From NCBI GenBank assembly GCA_039720395.1, contig CM077833.1, positions 9,439,036 to 9,503,035 on the forward strand: a DNA stretch of 64,000 nucleotides. The letters are read 5' to 3'. Positions 35,511-45,728 of this stretch are shown here, piece after piece (position 1 is the first letter of the stretch; every line of letters starts with the position of its first letter). The translations under genes were made by a program, and so were the position numbers. Below the pieces are notes generated by a model that saw only the letters and a list, made by a program, of their open reading frames with translations, was not told the origin of the DNA and ran no database searches. The DNA comes from Liquidambar formosana. Lineage: Eukaryota; Streptophyta; Magnoliopsida; Saxifragales; Altingiaceae.

Positions 35511-35572
35511 AGGCATGCCCCTTTTGCAGGAGGGTTCGAGAGGCCATGACTGAGCTTGATCTTTCTGTTGAG
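35511..35572 (+). CDS. Thioredoxin/GST-N fold plastid protein, exon 4 (CPFC motif)
   Basis: 62 nt, completing Glu158 and encoding ACPFCRRVREAMTELDLSVE. Cys160-Pro-Phe-Cys163 is a CxxC site at the position of the redox motif in thioredoxins and glutaredoxins. Acceptor TTTGTCAACAG, donor GTGAGC, phase 0 at the end. Whether the cysteines are redox-active is not known. An internal TTTTGCAG inside this exon (35522-35529) could mislead splice predictors. Confidence 0.93.
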
Positions 35573-36015
35573 GTGAGCAATTAAAATCAGTAGACACAGT
35601 TGCCTTACCATTCTTTATTTCATGTACAATGTTTATAGGCAGCTGTCTTATTTTTAGAATGAGTAGACAATTTTCTTTGGTTTCTCAATTTCTACCGAAC
35701 CTTTTGGGCTTATACATTTTTTGCCCTGCTCTAGAACGGAGTAGGCATTTTTTTTATTCATCACGAAAGTGAAAATAAAAGTTCTGCAGATAGCTTTTAG
35801 TCCATACTAAAGCTAAAAGTTGTGAATTTGATTGCAGCTTACAAATTTTGGATAGGAAAGCAAATTGTTGGTGTAGCTTCAGGGCATAGTTATTGCACAT
35901 TCAGTTTAACCCTTTCGTAAGTTTGCACTGTGGACTAATTTCCTTTTGTAGAATTGAGTCTTACAAATATTTTCATGCACAATGAGGGATAGATTAGGTC
36001 TGAGACTTGTTTGTT

Positions 36016-36069
36016 TCTTAGGTTTGTGACCAGCAATAAAAGAACGAAAGAAAGAAAAAAAACATATGG

Positions 36070-36105
<36 letters not shown>

Positions 36106-36409
36106 AAGTGGAAGAAGATGATAGCTTATTCCTTTCCTTATATCATTGTATATTTATAATAGAAGGTTAGAAAACTTATCAAAAATAAGGGGGAATTTTA
36201 GATTGGTCGGGCTATGGGAAAATAATTACAGTTCAATATTATTACTAACTTTCTAATAAATGACTACTAACTTAACTAAGAATGACTACTAACTGTAATT
36301 ATTTACCCGTAGCCCGACCAATCTGCAGTTGCCCCCAAAAATAAAGGGAGAGAGAATTAAAGTAATAAAGTTGGGCTGGCTGGGGGGTCCAAACTAATCA
36401 TGACGACTA
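36016..36409 (-). mobile_element. Probable 3' LTR of a decayed Copia, split by a MITE
   Basis: On the minus strand TGTTGCAAGTATTTTATGCC starts directly beside the tract CCAACTTGAGAAG, the same arrangement as the intact minus-strand Copia at 45945. The left border is estimated. It carries a (GA)n tract at 36069-36101 and is interrupted by the MITE at 36189-36335. Confidence 0.5.
36189..36335. mobile_element. Mutator-type MITE (147 bp)
   Basis: Terminal inverted repeats of about 45 bp align without gaps (core AGATTGGTCGGGCTA). A perfect 9-bp duplication, CAAAAATAA, lies at 36180-36188 and 36336-36344. Long inverted ends with a 9-bp duplication indicate the Mutator superfamily. There is no coding capacity. 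Confidence 0.88.
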
Positions 36410-36965
36410 GGCATAAAATACTTGCAACACTTCTCAAGTTGGAGTGAATATGTTTATCATGCCCAATTTGGTTATCGACATCTATAAGCTTGTTACTTCC
36501 TTCATACGTAAACCTGCAAACTGTTCATGTCTATTGATAGGAGTGCAAATTAGGCCCTGTCAAAGTTTCTCTTCAATAAATTGACAATCTATCTCAATAT
36601 GTTGGGTTTTGTTAGTCATGCTTAACTGGATTATGGGCAACGTTGATGAAAACCTTATTATCACATTGAAGGCCATAAGTTCTAGACCTGCTACTCCCAG
36701 TTCTGCAAGCATAGTTTTCTACCATAGAAGTTTCGCACACCTTGTTCCATTGCTGAAAACTCAGTTTTTGTGATAGACCTAGCCACAATTGGTTGTTTCT
36801 TACTTCACCAAGAGACGAGATTTCCTGTTGCACTCCAACATTCATAGCCGAATCTCGATTAGCTAATGCATCTTGAGACGTGATAATTAACAACGGTATA
36901 TAACGAGCCTGTGTGAACACATAGTTATATACATCTATACGCTCATCCACACATAACCATAACAA
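36410..36965 (-). pseudogene. Copia RNase H fragment
   Basis: Minus-strand frames show CDNKVFINVAHNPVKHD at about 36612-36662 followed by a KHIEID-like continuation toward 36580. This is the conserved end of Copia RNase H (DN-A-IA-NPV-H-RTKHIE). Stops interrupt it, and the region upstream of 36965 is not coding. Confidence 0.6.
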
Positions 36966-37199
36966 TAATAATCTATAAATAAATAAAAATCTCTAAACAT
37001 AATATCCATAAACACAATAAATCCTAGGCGGTGAATAAATTCCAAACCCCCTAATAGGAAAACAACATCTGAAATAAAATTAACAATTAAATCTCAACTG
37101 TCATCCACTCCATGGTAAATTTATTCCTACAATAAAATAACTCTAAGAAACATAAGTAGACCTGTGTCAACTTATGGATGAAGTAGTTCTCCTATCACC

Positions 37200-37638
37200 T
37201 GAAAACATTTTCTAATAGTGGAATGAGAGAGAGAGAGAGAGAGACCAGGAGAGAGATGCAACGGAGACAGGGAGATCATTGATGTGGAGTCGACTGGGTT
37301 TTGGGTTTGGACTGAAGTTGTGGGAGAGAGATGATGGTGTTAGATTGAGTTCGATTGGGTGCTTCATGGTGAAGATTGCTATTCGATTGGGACTGTGACT
37401 AGGTATGCCTGGGGTGTGATTTGGCAGATTGCCGTGCTTCATAGTAAGGAAGAGAGATGCTGCACAATGAGTCAGGGATGCTTGACAATGAAGGTGCAGC
37501 TCAGCCCTTAGGGTGCAAATAATTATTCTCATTAATAAAAAAGAAACATGATTGCAAGAATATATATAGGCTAATCCTACAGTGAACAAAAAGACTAGTC
37601 TACCCTTATTAACATAAAATATTTACAAATATACTTCT
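37200..37638 (-). mobile_element. LTR-like fragment
   Basis: On the minus strand the end near 37638 starts TGTGAGAAGTATATTTG. It shares with 38300-38636 the order TTGTTAATA..GGGTAG..TAGTCTTTTT..TATATATAT..AATGAGAAT. The two look like LTRs of one family, but the left border is not clear. A (GA)n tract lies at 37227-37244. Confidence 0.45.
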
Positions 37639-37651
37639 CACATTACTTTCA

Positions 37652-37879
37652 TTGGCTGCCGATGTTGGATGGTCTCTACATCAGTTTGATGTTAAAAATG
37701 CTTTCCTTCATGGAGATTTAGAGGATAAAGTGTACATGCATGTTTCTCAAAGTTTTGAGTGGTCCACAACTAGTGGGAAGGTATGCAAGTTGAGAAAGGC
37801 CTTGTATGAGTTGAAACAATCTCTTCGGGCATGGTTTGAGAAATTTACTCGAGCTATGATGAAATATAACTTCAAATAG
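37652..37879 (+). pseudogene. Copia reverse transcriptase fragment, plus strand
   Basis: One 75-codon frame contains [18 protein letters not shown] and KVCKLRKALYELKQS, followed by RAWFEKF. These are the RT segment just before the catalytic YVDD box of Copia pol. No YVDD or RNase H follows. The neighbouring RT fragment at 37900-38290 is on the opposite strand. Confidence 0.8.
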
Positions 37880-37899
37880 AGTCCGGGAGTTCATATCTA

Positions 37900-38290
37900 A
37901 TTTATGAAACAATTGGTCTGCCTGACTCAGGTCATAGCCACCCATTTAATTGCATCGCTGAACCTCTCAAACCATACATGTAGTGACTGTTTCACATCAT
38001 GTATAGCATTTTTTAAATTACGGTCTCGGTTCTCATTTCCTTCATGTTTTAATCCTAGTGGCATCATCATATACACATCCTCTATTATATTTCTAGAAAG
38101 AAATTGCATTCTTTGCATTCAGATGATGCAAAGACCATGACATGTTTGCAACCAATGAGCGAAGTACTTGAATTGAATTCATTTTAGCCACAAGTGCAAA
38201 TGTCTTCTGATAATTAATCCCATATACTTGAGTGAACCTTTTGTCCACTAGTCTAGCTTTGTACTGGTCAACTAAACCGTCTACCTTATG
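37900..38290 (-). pseudogene. Copia reverse transcriptase fragment, minus strand
   Basis: Minus-strand translation shows DQYKARLV and a GINYQKTFALVAKM-like stretch (38285-38170), then after a break the PLGLKHEG..VKQSLHVWFERF segment (38070-37940). These are the N-terminal and middle parts of Copia RT. Stops and deletions make it a relic. Confidence 0.65.
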
Positions 38291-38299
38291 TTTTTTGTT

Positions 38300-38636
38300 T
38301 ATTTATATATATATGTATGTATGTATTTTTTTTTAAATTTTTATTATTTTTAATAAGAAAAAATAAATTTATTAATCACAAAAAGAAAGGATGAGGATTA
38401 GAATTCCTCCAAAGGAATATAGGAGCCTAAGTGACCCAACAAACTTTACAAACCACCAAAAACTGTTAAAAAAACTACAAATAAAAAATGATACTCTTGC
38501 AAAAGGTGCAATTCTCATTAACGATTAATCAAGGTTTACAAGAGAAATATATATATATATATATATATCTAAGCTAAACCTCACAAATAAAAAGACTATA
38601 CTACCCCTCTATATTAACAAAATATAGATCTAACAT
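38300..38636 (-). mobile_element. LTR-like fragment beside a purine tract
   Basis: The minus strand reads TTAAGGGGGA then TGTTAGATCTATATTTTG, which looks like a polypurine tract followed by an LTR start at 38636. It shares blocks with 37200-37638. It is AT-rich with a (TA)n tract at 38550-38568. Confidence 0.5.
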
Positions 38637-38639
38637 CCC

Positions 38640-38874
38640 CCTTAAACTAATGATGTGATGGGAGGAAGCAGCGAGAGTTTGACCAGGAGAGAATGAAAAT
38701 TGCAAAATAGGCACACTTCCCTAGGGTGGACGACCATGTTGGTGGGGTCAAATTACCCTGTTGAAGTCAGCATCCTTGCACTGACGTTAGTGTCCTGTAT
38801 GTTTTTTGTTTTTGTTTTTCTCTTTCTTTGAACTTGCTCGCATAGAGATCGATGGAGACGCTTAGATACCAAGT
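38640..38874 (-). other. Copia leader with primer-binding site and TGACGTCA-type dyad
   Basis: The minus strand has TGGTATCTAAGC, a mutated iMet primer-binding site (about 38862-38873). About 65-105 nt further on come the dyad arms ACTAACGTCAGTG and GATGCTGACTTCA. The same arrangement occurs in the leaders at 50766-50864 and 60642-60760. Confidence 0.55.
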
Positions 38875-39066
38875 TGATTTGTAACAAGTATAAAAAAGAA
38901 AGAACATAGGGAGAAAAAAAAGATGGCTGAAATTGATGAGAGAGCTTAGGGTTTTCTCCCTTGTAAATTATTATTTATTCTAACATATGTACAATGACAT
39001 AAATACCTTTTAGCTTACTATAGATTAATGGGAACTATAATATAAGAAGCTGATTACTTTCCAACA
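38875..39066 (-). mobile_element. Probable 5' LTR of a decayed Copia (192 bp)
   Basis: It lies next to the degenerate primer-binding site with the same three-base AGT spacer seen in the intact Copia at 50865-50867. On the minus strand it starts TGTTGGAAAGTAATC. No well-matched partner LTR was found. Confidence 0.5.
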
Positions 39067-39737
39067 ACCCTTAAATTATCATGTCTACAACAATTACCAT
39101 AACTAGAGAAAATGGAAGACATAACAGTAGTATGGTTGAAGGCTCCCAAATCAATGATCCAAGAGGGACCCGATGAATGAGAAGTGACTGAAAGGCAGAT
39201 CCAATAACTGTATGAGCAAATGTGGACATGGAAGTTTGTCTATCCCCCCCCCCCCCCCTTCCCCCCCCCCCCCCCCCCAAAAAAAAAAAAAAAAAAAAAA
39301 AGAAAAAAAATCATGCAACATAATTGCTTTAATTCAGAGGAGTGAATGATGTGGTGTCCTTACAGGATGTAGCAATTGTGGGAGTCTCCTGAACAATAAA
39401 GTGAGCAGCAGGTGGTTTCTGTCAATGCCCATTACGTTGTTTTAAGGCTCTTTAACTTGTTTATTGTGAGGCCTTAGGTGTTGGGGTAAGTCAGAAGCAG
39501 GGGTGCCGACTGTGGCCTGAAGGATCACTGTAAATCTGTAATCATATAGGGGTCTCTGACTTCTCTCTAGTGTTCGGTCCTCACCAATTTTTTTTTCTTT
39601 ATTTCTTTTGACCCAGGATGTAGGATTTTTGTGCAGCAAAAGCCATGGCATATCTATCATGGTTGTCCCTTACAATACGCATGACAGTACACCGACTATC
39701 TTCTCCCTAGATATGGGTATAGACCTGTGCAAGAGTG
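39067..39737 (-). pseudogene. Copia gag end and protease fragment
   Basis: Around 39140-39165 the minus strand encodes SRWIIDLGAFNH, a mutated form of the Copia protease motif WIIDSGASDH. Frames around 39440-39740 are plausible gag C-terminal sequence but without a readable zinc knuckle. The relic seems to continue at 42325-42720, being split by the solo LTR at 39738-42324. Confidence 0.5.
39246..39304. repeat. Poly(C)-poly(A) tract
   Basis: About 33 C with one TT interruption are directly followed by some 23 A, then GAAAAAAAA. A similar junction occurs at 52362-52400. Such tracts are hard to sequence, so the lengths may be unreliable. Confidence 0.9.
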
Positions 39738-42324
39738 TGTGAACCCTGGAAATTGGCGCACATAATTTCATATGAAAAACAAGGAGTCCCCACCTCATTT
39801 TTAAGGAATGAGGAAAACCCTAAAAATATTTTTATTTCCAAAACACAAGTGACTCAATTTTAAAAGGAAAGGCAAAAGTCTTGAACCAAAAATTGGATCT
39901 AGGGGCTAAGTTACGATGCGGGAAGGTTTTGGGACAAGCCCATAGGCACCTACATCGCTCGAGTTGGTCTCTTAATTTAATGGGCTAACTTAATCTCTTA
40001 AACACATGCAAATCAATAATAATCATCACAAGACAGCATGTATATCAATAAAATATTCATCCTATAAAAGCATCAACCAGCATAGATAAGCAAAAGAACA
40101 ATGAAACAAAAACAAGAAAACCTAGGATACTTGGTATCTTAGGGTGGACTTGAGTTCAAGTGAGCGCCTACGTACCTCATTAATTATTTTAACAAGAATC
40201 AAAGTTCATGTAGTTTGGGTGGAGGGCTATTTGTTTTATAAAGAATTACAATAATTTCTAAGTCTCCATATTAAACAAAGAAGAAAGTTTTTAGAAAAAA
40301 GAAAGATTTGAGAAAAAGGAAAGTCTAAGAAATAGGAAAGATTGAGAAAAAGGAAAGATTTAAGGAAAAGGAAAGATTGAGAAAAAGAGAAACTTTAATA
40401 AAAGGAAATTTAAAGAGAAAAATGGAAACATATAAATTACCATATTTTAATATAAGAAGAATAGCCCAAAGAAAAGGAAAAGTGGGGATTTCAAATCAAT
40501 TGACTACTCTTGACTGCCAATTAATTTGAAATCCCACATGGCACATGCATCACACCACAATCACATTACCAAAGTCATCATAATATCATCAATTCATATT
40601 ATCACCAAGTCATCACAACTCAAACCCTAATCATGCTAAAGAATACTATGATTACTATCATGCATATGACACCAAAATAAAGACTAAACATGCTCAAACA
40701 GCCTAATAAACAAATCTGGACAGAACACATTACAACCTAAAAATACTCTAAAAATCAAATAAAAACAGTAGATAAAACCAATAATGAAACCCTAGGCATG
40801 CTTCTATATGAATAAGAATCATAATCATGCAAAAATACCCTATATTCTAGCCCTAATATGAAAAACCCCTAATAATAAAACCCTAATATGCAAAGACCTA
40901 AATAATAAACCCTAACATGCAAAGACCTAAATAATAAACCCTAACATGATATTTCATTAAAACAATAATAAAACAACACGCATTGAATCATAGCATCAAA
41001 ACAGTGAATTCTAACACATGTAAAAAGAGTGAAGAGCGTACCTTTTATTCTATTATCCTCATGCTCGCAATTAATCATCAAATAATATCAAGATAACATT
41101 ATAGAATATTCAAATCATCACAAATAACTCATTCTTATATTCTAAACATGCTCTCTAACACAACAAATATCAATATAAGAGAAAGAACCCTAATCTAATA
41201 AGATAAAGGTATACTTCTTGCAAGTAGTTCTTCCTTGCCTTTAACTCACTTCTTCTCTTGCTTAGGTTATGTTGTTGAAGCCCTCCTTGATGTTCTTTAA
41301 CTCTCAATTTCGTGGCTCCTTCTCTTTCTAGGTATAAAGTGCTCAAAAAGCCTCCCTTTGTGCGGAATATAATGTTCTATTTATAGGGGACTGACCTAAT
41401 AAACCAATGGTTAAGATTAATTCACTAAAAAATGATCTAAGGGCTATTAGAGACTCTAGTTGGGCTCAAGTAACTCAAACTTTCCTAAAAATTAGAAGGA
41501 AAGACTTGCAAAGGCGGAAAAAATAGCCAAAAATGGAAGAAAAACGAAGAAAACCCTAAAAAATGACGGAGTGCCTCGGATAACCTGCCTAGGCCTGGAT
41601 GGTTACTGGAGGGCCTCTCCTTCAGCTTCTTCTTTTGTGCTCCTTCGCATTCCAAAAAAAGGTGTTTCAGGGGCTAAATTAAGTTTGATTTTGACGAAAT
41701 AAAAGCCAAAATGACTGTGTTTTGAAAAAGAATATATTTTTAAGGCATTTTAGGGCAAAAATTCTTAACCATGGGTGCATGGTTAGGTTTAACAAAAGCG
41801 GTTAACTGCTGTGCTTTACCTTCGCCAATCTTGGGTTTATACACAAGGTTGAACCAAATGCTTTCCAAATTAGAATTCAACTTCATAAAACATATTTAGG
41901 AACAAAATTAAGCTCAATTACGGTCTAGTGAAGGGCAATTGGATGAAAAATCATGAGCCAACTCGAGAGAACCGAAAAAGGATCTTATAGCCATCTTGAA
42001 CCAAATTACTCACAAACCATCAATTTGTCAAATTGAACTTATAAATAGACTCTATACACCGATATAAACTCAAGGAAATAACTTGGAGGCTATGTCAAGA
42101 TTAAATGGAAATGATATAAGTATGTAACTTATAAGACGAAAATGCCCCTTCAAGTCACAAAAGCCCTTATTAACCACTGAAACCTCCTCCAAATTGACCC
42201 AAAATCCATATGCATGATACTCAATGCTATGAAAACTCAATGCAAGAAACTAAACTTAAGAACAAAACAAAAAATCACATAAAATGATGACCTCTAACTA
42301 GGGTGACAAAAATGGGGTGTGACA
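39738..42324 (-). mobile_element. Solo LTR (2.6 kb), TGTCACACCC/TGTAGACACC family
   Basis: On the minus strand it starts TGTCACACCCCATTTTTG and ends AGGGTTCACA. Flanking duplications are GAGTG (39733-39737) and AAGTG (42325-42329), 4 of 5 matching. It shares GGAGTCCCCACC (39783-39794), ACCTAGGATACT and the GAGCGCCTACGTACCT block with the solo LTR at 1025-4190. A minus-strand TATA box CTATAAATAG lies near 41379-41389, and AGGCCTAGGC-like motifs lie at 41595-41630. A 33-bp repeat (CCTAAATAATAAACCCTAA core) lies at 40865-40960. No coding sequence. Confidence 0.85.
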
Positions 42325-42720
42325 AAGTGGTGCGTGTTGCAGGTCAAGCCAAAATTTGGACATGGGCTTTTTCTAAAACTTGAATTGAGACTGCAAGGAA
42401 TTGAAATATTTTTGATCTTTCCTTTATGCCTGATAGGAACTCAAATCAACAATATAGATGGGGAATAATCTTCATAGTGATTTGTCTCTTGCTACTTATT
42501 CTAGAGAGAACCAAAAAACACAACCTATGACTGCTAGCCCTGTTGGATATCATAGAAGTCATGCTCCGACTCATATAGCTTAGCAAAGTTTCCCATCTAT
42601 GAATAAGTTTTGAGATATAGCATTCCCAAATCCCCTTCGCACTCTTGAGAAACATGTACCATTTTCTTATTTGAGGTTGCAAAGAGTAAATGAGCCAAGA
42701 TCTAATCTTTTCTTTGTTTA
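42325..42720 (-). pseudogene. Copia gag N-terminal fragment
   Basis: The minus-strand frame at 42446-42682 contains QPQIRKWYMFLKSAKGIWE, typical of Copia gag (MQP-I---YLF--TAKEIW). Frame breaks and missing downstream parts show decay. It is probably the same relic as 39067-39737. Confidence 0.55.
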
Positions 42721-42825
42721 TTTATCTTATATAACTAAAGCTTTTAGTTCGTTTGATGGTTCATAAAAGTCTGATTAGATTATATACAGTATACTTAAAT
42801 TTTTTTTATTTTTTATTTTTTACAT

Positions 42826-42853
<28 letters not shown>

Positions 42854-42857
<4 letters not shown>

Positions 42858-43105
42858 TTTCTTAATGTGTGCCTAAGGGCACATGTTAATGAGGCAATCA
42901 TTGTATAGAAAATGGTGAAAGTGCATAGAAAATTATGCAAATTGCTTAGAAAAATATGAAAGTGCTTAGAAAACTGTGTAAATACATTTTCCCATGCAAT
43001 TTACACAATTCTCTATGCACTTTCACCATTTTTCATGCAATGATTGCCTTATTAGATGCGGTTTAACGTGTGCCCTTAGGGCACATCACACACATTAAGA
43101 AAACC
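42854..43105. mobile_element. Foldback MITE (about 250 bp)
   Basis: The left end GGTTTTCTTAATGTGTGCC and the reversed right end GGTTTTCTTAATGTGTGTG form terminal inverted repeats. Inverted blocks with GCCCTAAGGGCAC, GGCAATCATTG and GTGCATAGA continue the pairing inward, so much of the unit can fold. It sits in a (TA)n tract (42830-42852 and 43108-43127), which hides the duplication. Confidence 0.8.
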
Positions 43106-43127
43106 TACATATATATATATATATATA

Positions 43128-44214
43128 CAGTCCTATTATAAGGTGCACCTGATATTAGGTGCACTTCAAAACTCTACCTAGTGATTTGTATTTTGTGAAT
43201 CCAACTGTTGGATTAGATAGCCTTCTCATGTAGGCGTTCCATGCCAAAAATCAAATTGATTTGAGATTGATTGTTATTCGATCCAAAACGTGCATTTTTT
43301 AATCAATAACAATTGCTCATTTATGGACATTGTTGGAAATGTACCACATCCCACATCGCCCAAATATTGGGTTTGACATAGCTTCATATACTTGTTTGGG
43401 CCGGGGCCTCCAAAGCATGTTAAGTTAGAAACTTAACATGGTATCAAAGCATGTCGTTCTTAGGCCTATTGAGTCCCGCATTTGTTGCCCACTGTGACAG
43501 GCCTATGTTAAGTCTGCACGTGAGGGGGAGTGTTGGAAATGTACCACATCCCACATCGCCCAAATATTGGGTTTGACATAGTTTCATATGCTTGTTTGGG
43601 CCCTCCACTTATAAGCTTAGGCTTTTAAGTTGGAAACTTAACATGGTATCAGATCATGTCATTCCCTGGGCTTGCTTCGCTTGTGACAGGCCATTTGAAT
43701 CTTGTTAGGCCTGCACGTGAGGGGGAGTGTTGAGAAGTCCCACATCCCACATCGATTAAATATCAAGTTTAACATGTCATCATAAACCTGTTTGGGCCTT
43801 CCACTTATAAGCTTAGGCTTTTATGTTGGAAACTTGGTATCAGAGCATGTTGTCCTTGGGCTTATTGAGCCTATATTTGTTGCCCACGTGCAAGGCCTGT
43901 GTTAAGCTTACACATGAGGGGGAGTGTTAGAAAATACCACATCGCACATTGCCCAAATATTGGGTTTAACATGTCTTCATATACCTGTTTAGGCCCTCCA
44001 CTTATAAGCTTAGGCTTTTAAGTTGGAAACTTAACAAACATTTCGAATGAAATAGCTCTTAATCTTAGATCAACTTGATTTTTGGCATGCATGACCAACA
44101 TATGAATCAAATTTAATCCAAAGGTTGGTTTGGCCAAATACGAGTTGCACGTAAGAGTTTTGGAGTGCACTTGATGCAAAATTGCATCAAGTGCACCTGA
44201 TCATGGAAGGACTC
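43128..44214. mobile_element. Mutator-like MITE interrupted by a TRIM array
   Basis: Left end CAGTCCTATTATAAGGTGCA and reversed right end GAGTCCTTCCATGATCAGGT are imperfect inverted repeats. Both then carry AGGTGCAC and CAAAACTCT blocks, mirrored. The centre, GATTTTTGGCATG and related inverted stretches, is cut by the TRIM array at 43331-44036. Flanks are (TA)n, so duplication length is unclear and the superfamily is inferred from similarity of the ends to Mutator-type MITEs. Confidence 0.65.
43331..44036 (+). mobile_element. Tandem TRIM array: four LTRs, three interiors
   Basis: LTRs lie at 43331-43438, 43531-43643, 43728-43833 and 43925-44036. Each starts TGTTGGAAA or a variant, and most end CTTAACA. 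Each of the first three is followed by a TGGTATCA-GC primer-binding site, an 85-92 bp interior and a GTGAGGGGGAG purine tract before the next LTR. GACAT (43326-43330) and AACAT (44037-44041) form a 4/5 duplication around the whole array, so it probably inserted once and then multiplied, or inserted as a multimer. No coding capacity. Confidence 0.9.
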
Positions 44215-44753
44215 TATATATATATGTTAAGTTACTAGTACAGATTTGTTAACCCCTTGCCATTATGGTGAGGGCCTTATCATGAGACTGGAGAAAGGAG
44301 GGTTGCATTAGGTTGTTGTCTAGTGTAATTCTGAGTCAAACCCTCATGAACATTTAATTTTTACTTTGGATAATCTGGTTTGTGACATATTTAGCATATT
44401 TTCAGCAGCTGAAGCATCTTTTACACAAATGATTCTAATACATTATGGAATCAGTGATCTGATCACATAAAAATTCAAATTTGAACCATATAAATTAGAA
44501 TCTGTGAATACCATCTTTGCATGCCCATTGTGTAAACTGACGGAAGTGAAGAAAGCAAGATAAAAGAGAAACTGAACAAATTTTTGATCCTTGGAATCTT
44601 ACTTGTTTCTGGCATCAGTACCATTATACCATGCTTGTTTTGATAACCTTATTCAGCATTATTTGCCTTGAGAAGTTGTTTTCGTACTATTGCTTCAATG
44701 TCATACAGTTGATGAACATTAGCATTATTGGCATGAATGTGATGAATGTGCAG
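44215..44753. other. Intron 4 tail without recognised feature
   Basis: No mobile element signature was seen. The sequence leads into the exon 5 acceptor GAATGTGCAG. Confidence 0.5.
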
Positions 44754-44821
44754 GTCTATCCTTGTCCAAAAGGTTCTGTAAGACACAGAGAGATGGTCAG
44801 AAGATTCGGTGGCAAAGAGCA
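44754..44821 (+). CDS. Thioredoxin/GST-N fold plastid protein, exon 5
   Basis: 68 nt encoding VYPCPKGSVRHREMVRRFGG and KE, then CA of Gln201. Donor GTATGT, phase 2. Together with exons 4 and 6 it forms the first GST-N-like domain. The frame reads on into the intron to 44846, which explains the longer open frame here. Confidence 0.93.
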
Positions 44822-45172
44822 GTATGTATTTTTTCAATTGACTTAATTAGTTAATGGTTAGAAATCATCTCGTGAAGCTGTTGTATGCTTGATTTGTGGT
44901 AATTTATTACATCATTGGGTTCAGTGAGATTGACTTCAAGAGACACAAATCATCTGTCATCCATATATGTTCATCATAAATATGTAAGAATGAGAAACAC
45001 ATGCTGATATAACTGGATGAAACATGGACGCTATATTTAGTTAGCTTTGATGCCATAATTTCTCTTAATCTGTATCTGTAACATGAATTGTGAATGAAAT
45101 GTATTTGAGCTTGCTTTACTGTGCTGCTTTTCTCCTCATAAAATATATGGTCTTATGGAATATTTCGTGCAG

Positions 45173-45222
45173 GTTTCCTTTCCTTGTTGACCCGAATACT
45201 GGCATTTCAATGTATGAAAGCG
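45173..45222 (+). CDS. Thioredoxin/GST-N fold plastid protein, exon 6
   Basis: 50 nt: completes Gln201, then FPFLVDPNTGISMYES and one base of Gly218. The VDPNTG..MYES segment corresponds to the cis-Pro/glutathione-site region of GST-N folds. Acceptor TTTCGTGCAG, donor GTAAGT. Intron 5 before it is only 351 bp. Confidence 0.93.
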
Positions 45223-45728
45223 GTAAGTGATGAAGCTTCATTTCTCATGAATGCATGTAATCTTGATTTTTCAACTTTGGATATGATCTTCTCATGTTCT
45301 CGTGATCAAGTTTCCCGAGTAGCTAGGCTTCAACTACATGTTGTCATCCATTGAAGATAACAATAATGCATAATGAAAAAGGCAGATTTGTTATTTTCCT
45401 AGATGTTTCTGTAGGGTCTATTTGATCAGTCCTTTAATGAGAAGTCTAAAGTTTCCATTGGCTAGTTTGTGGGCATGAACCACATAAATATTTCTCTGTG
45501 CCAAAGATACATTTAATGTGTCCATGGAACCCATTTTTTGTCAGGTGCGTGTGGGAGAATTTATCACATAGCCCGGGTAAATGATTCCTAACTTGTCCAG
45601 ATTGGATGTACCTATGTCTTTAGAAGATGTAAGGACATGAGCACCTACTGCCATAGGGAGCACTAGAAGATCATGGACCTCCACTATGCTTGTTATATCT
45701 TCTAATAAGAGAATCTTGTGGTGACAGT

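Larger units (their letters stand above)
35573..44753 (+). other. Intron 4 (9.2 kb), TE-filled
   Basis: Donor GTGAGC and acceptor GAATGTGCAG. It holds the remains of several Copia elements (about 36016-39737 and 42325-42720), a Mutator-type MITE, a 2.6-kb solo LTR, two further MITEs and a TRIM array. 35573-36015 and 44215-44753 appear to be plain intron sequence. Confidence 0.88.

Noticed and set aside
40860..40960. CCCTAA words resembling telomere repeat
   Set aside because: The words are part of a longer 33-bp repeat (CCTAAATAATAAACCCTAA core) in a solo LTR, not a perfect TTTAGGG array.
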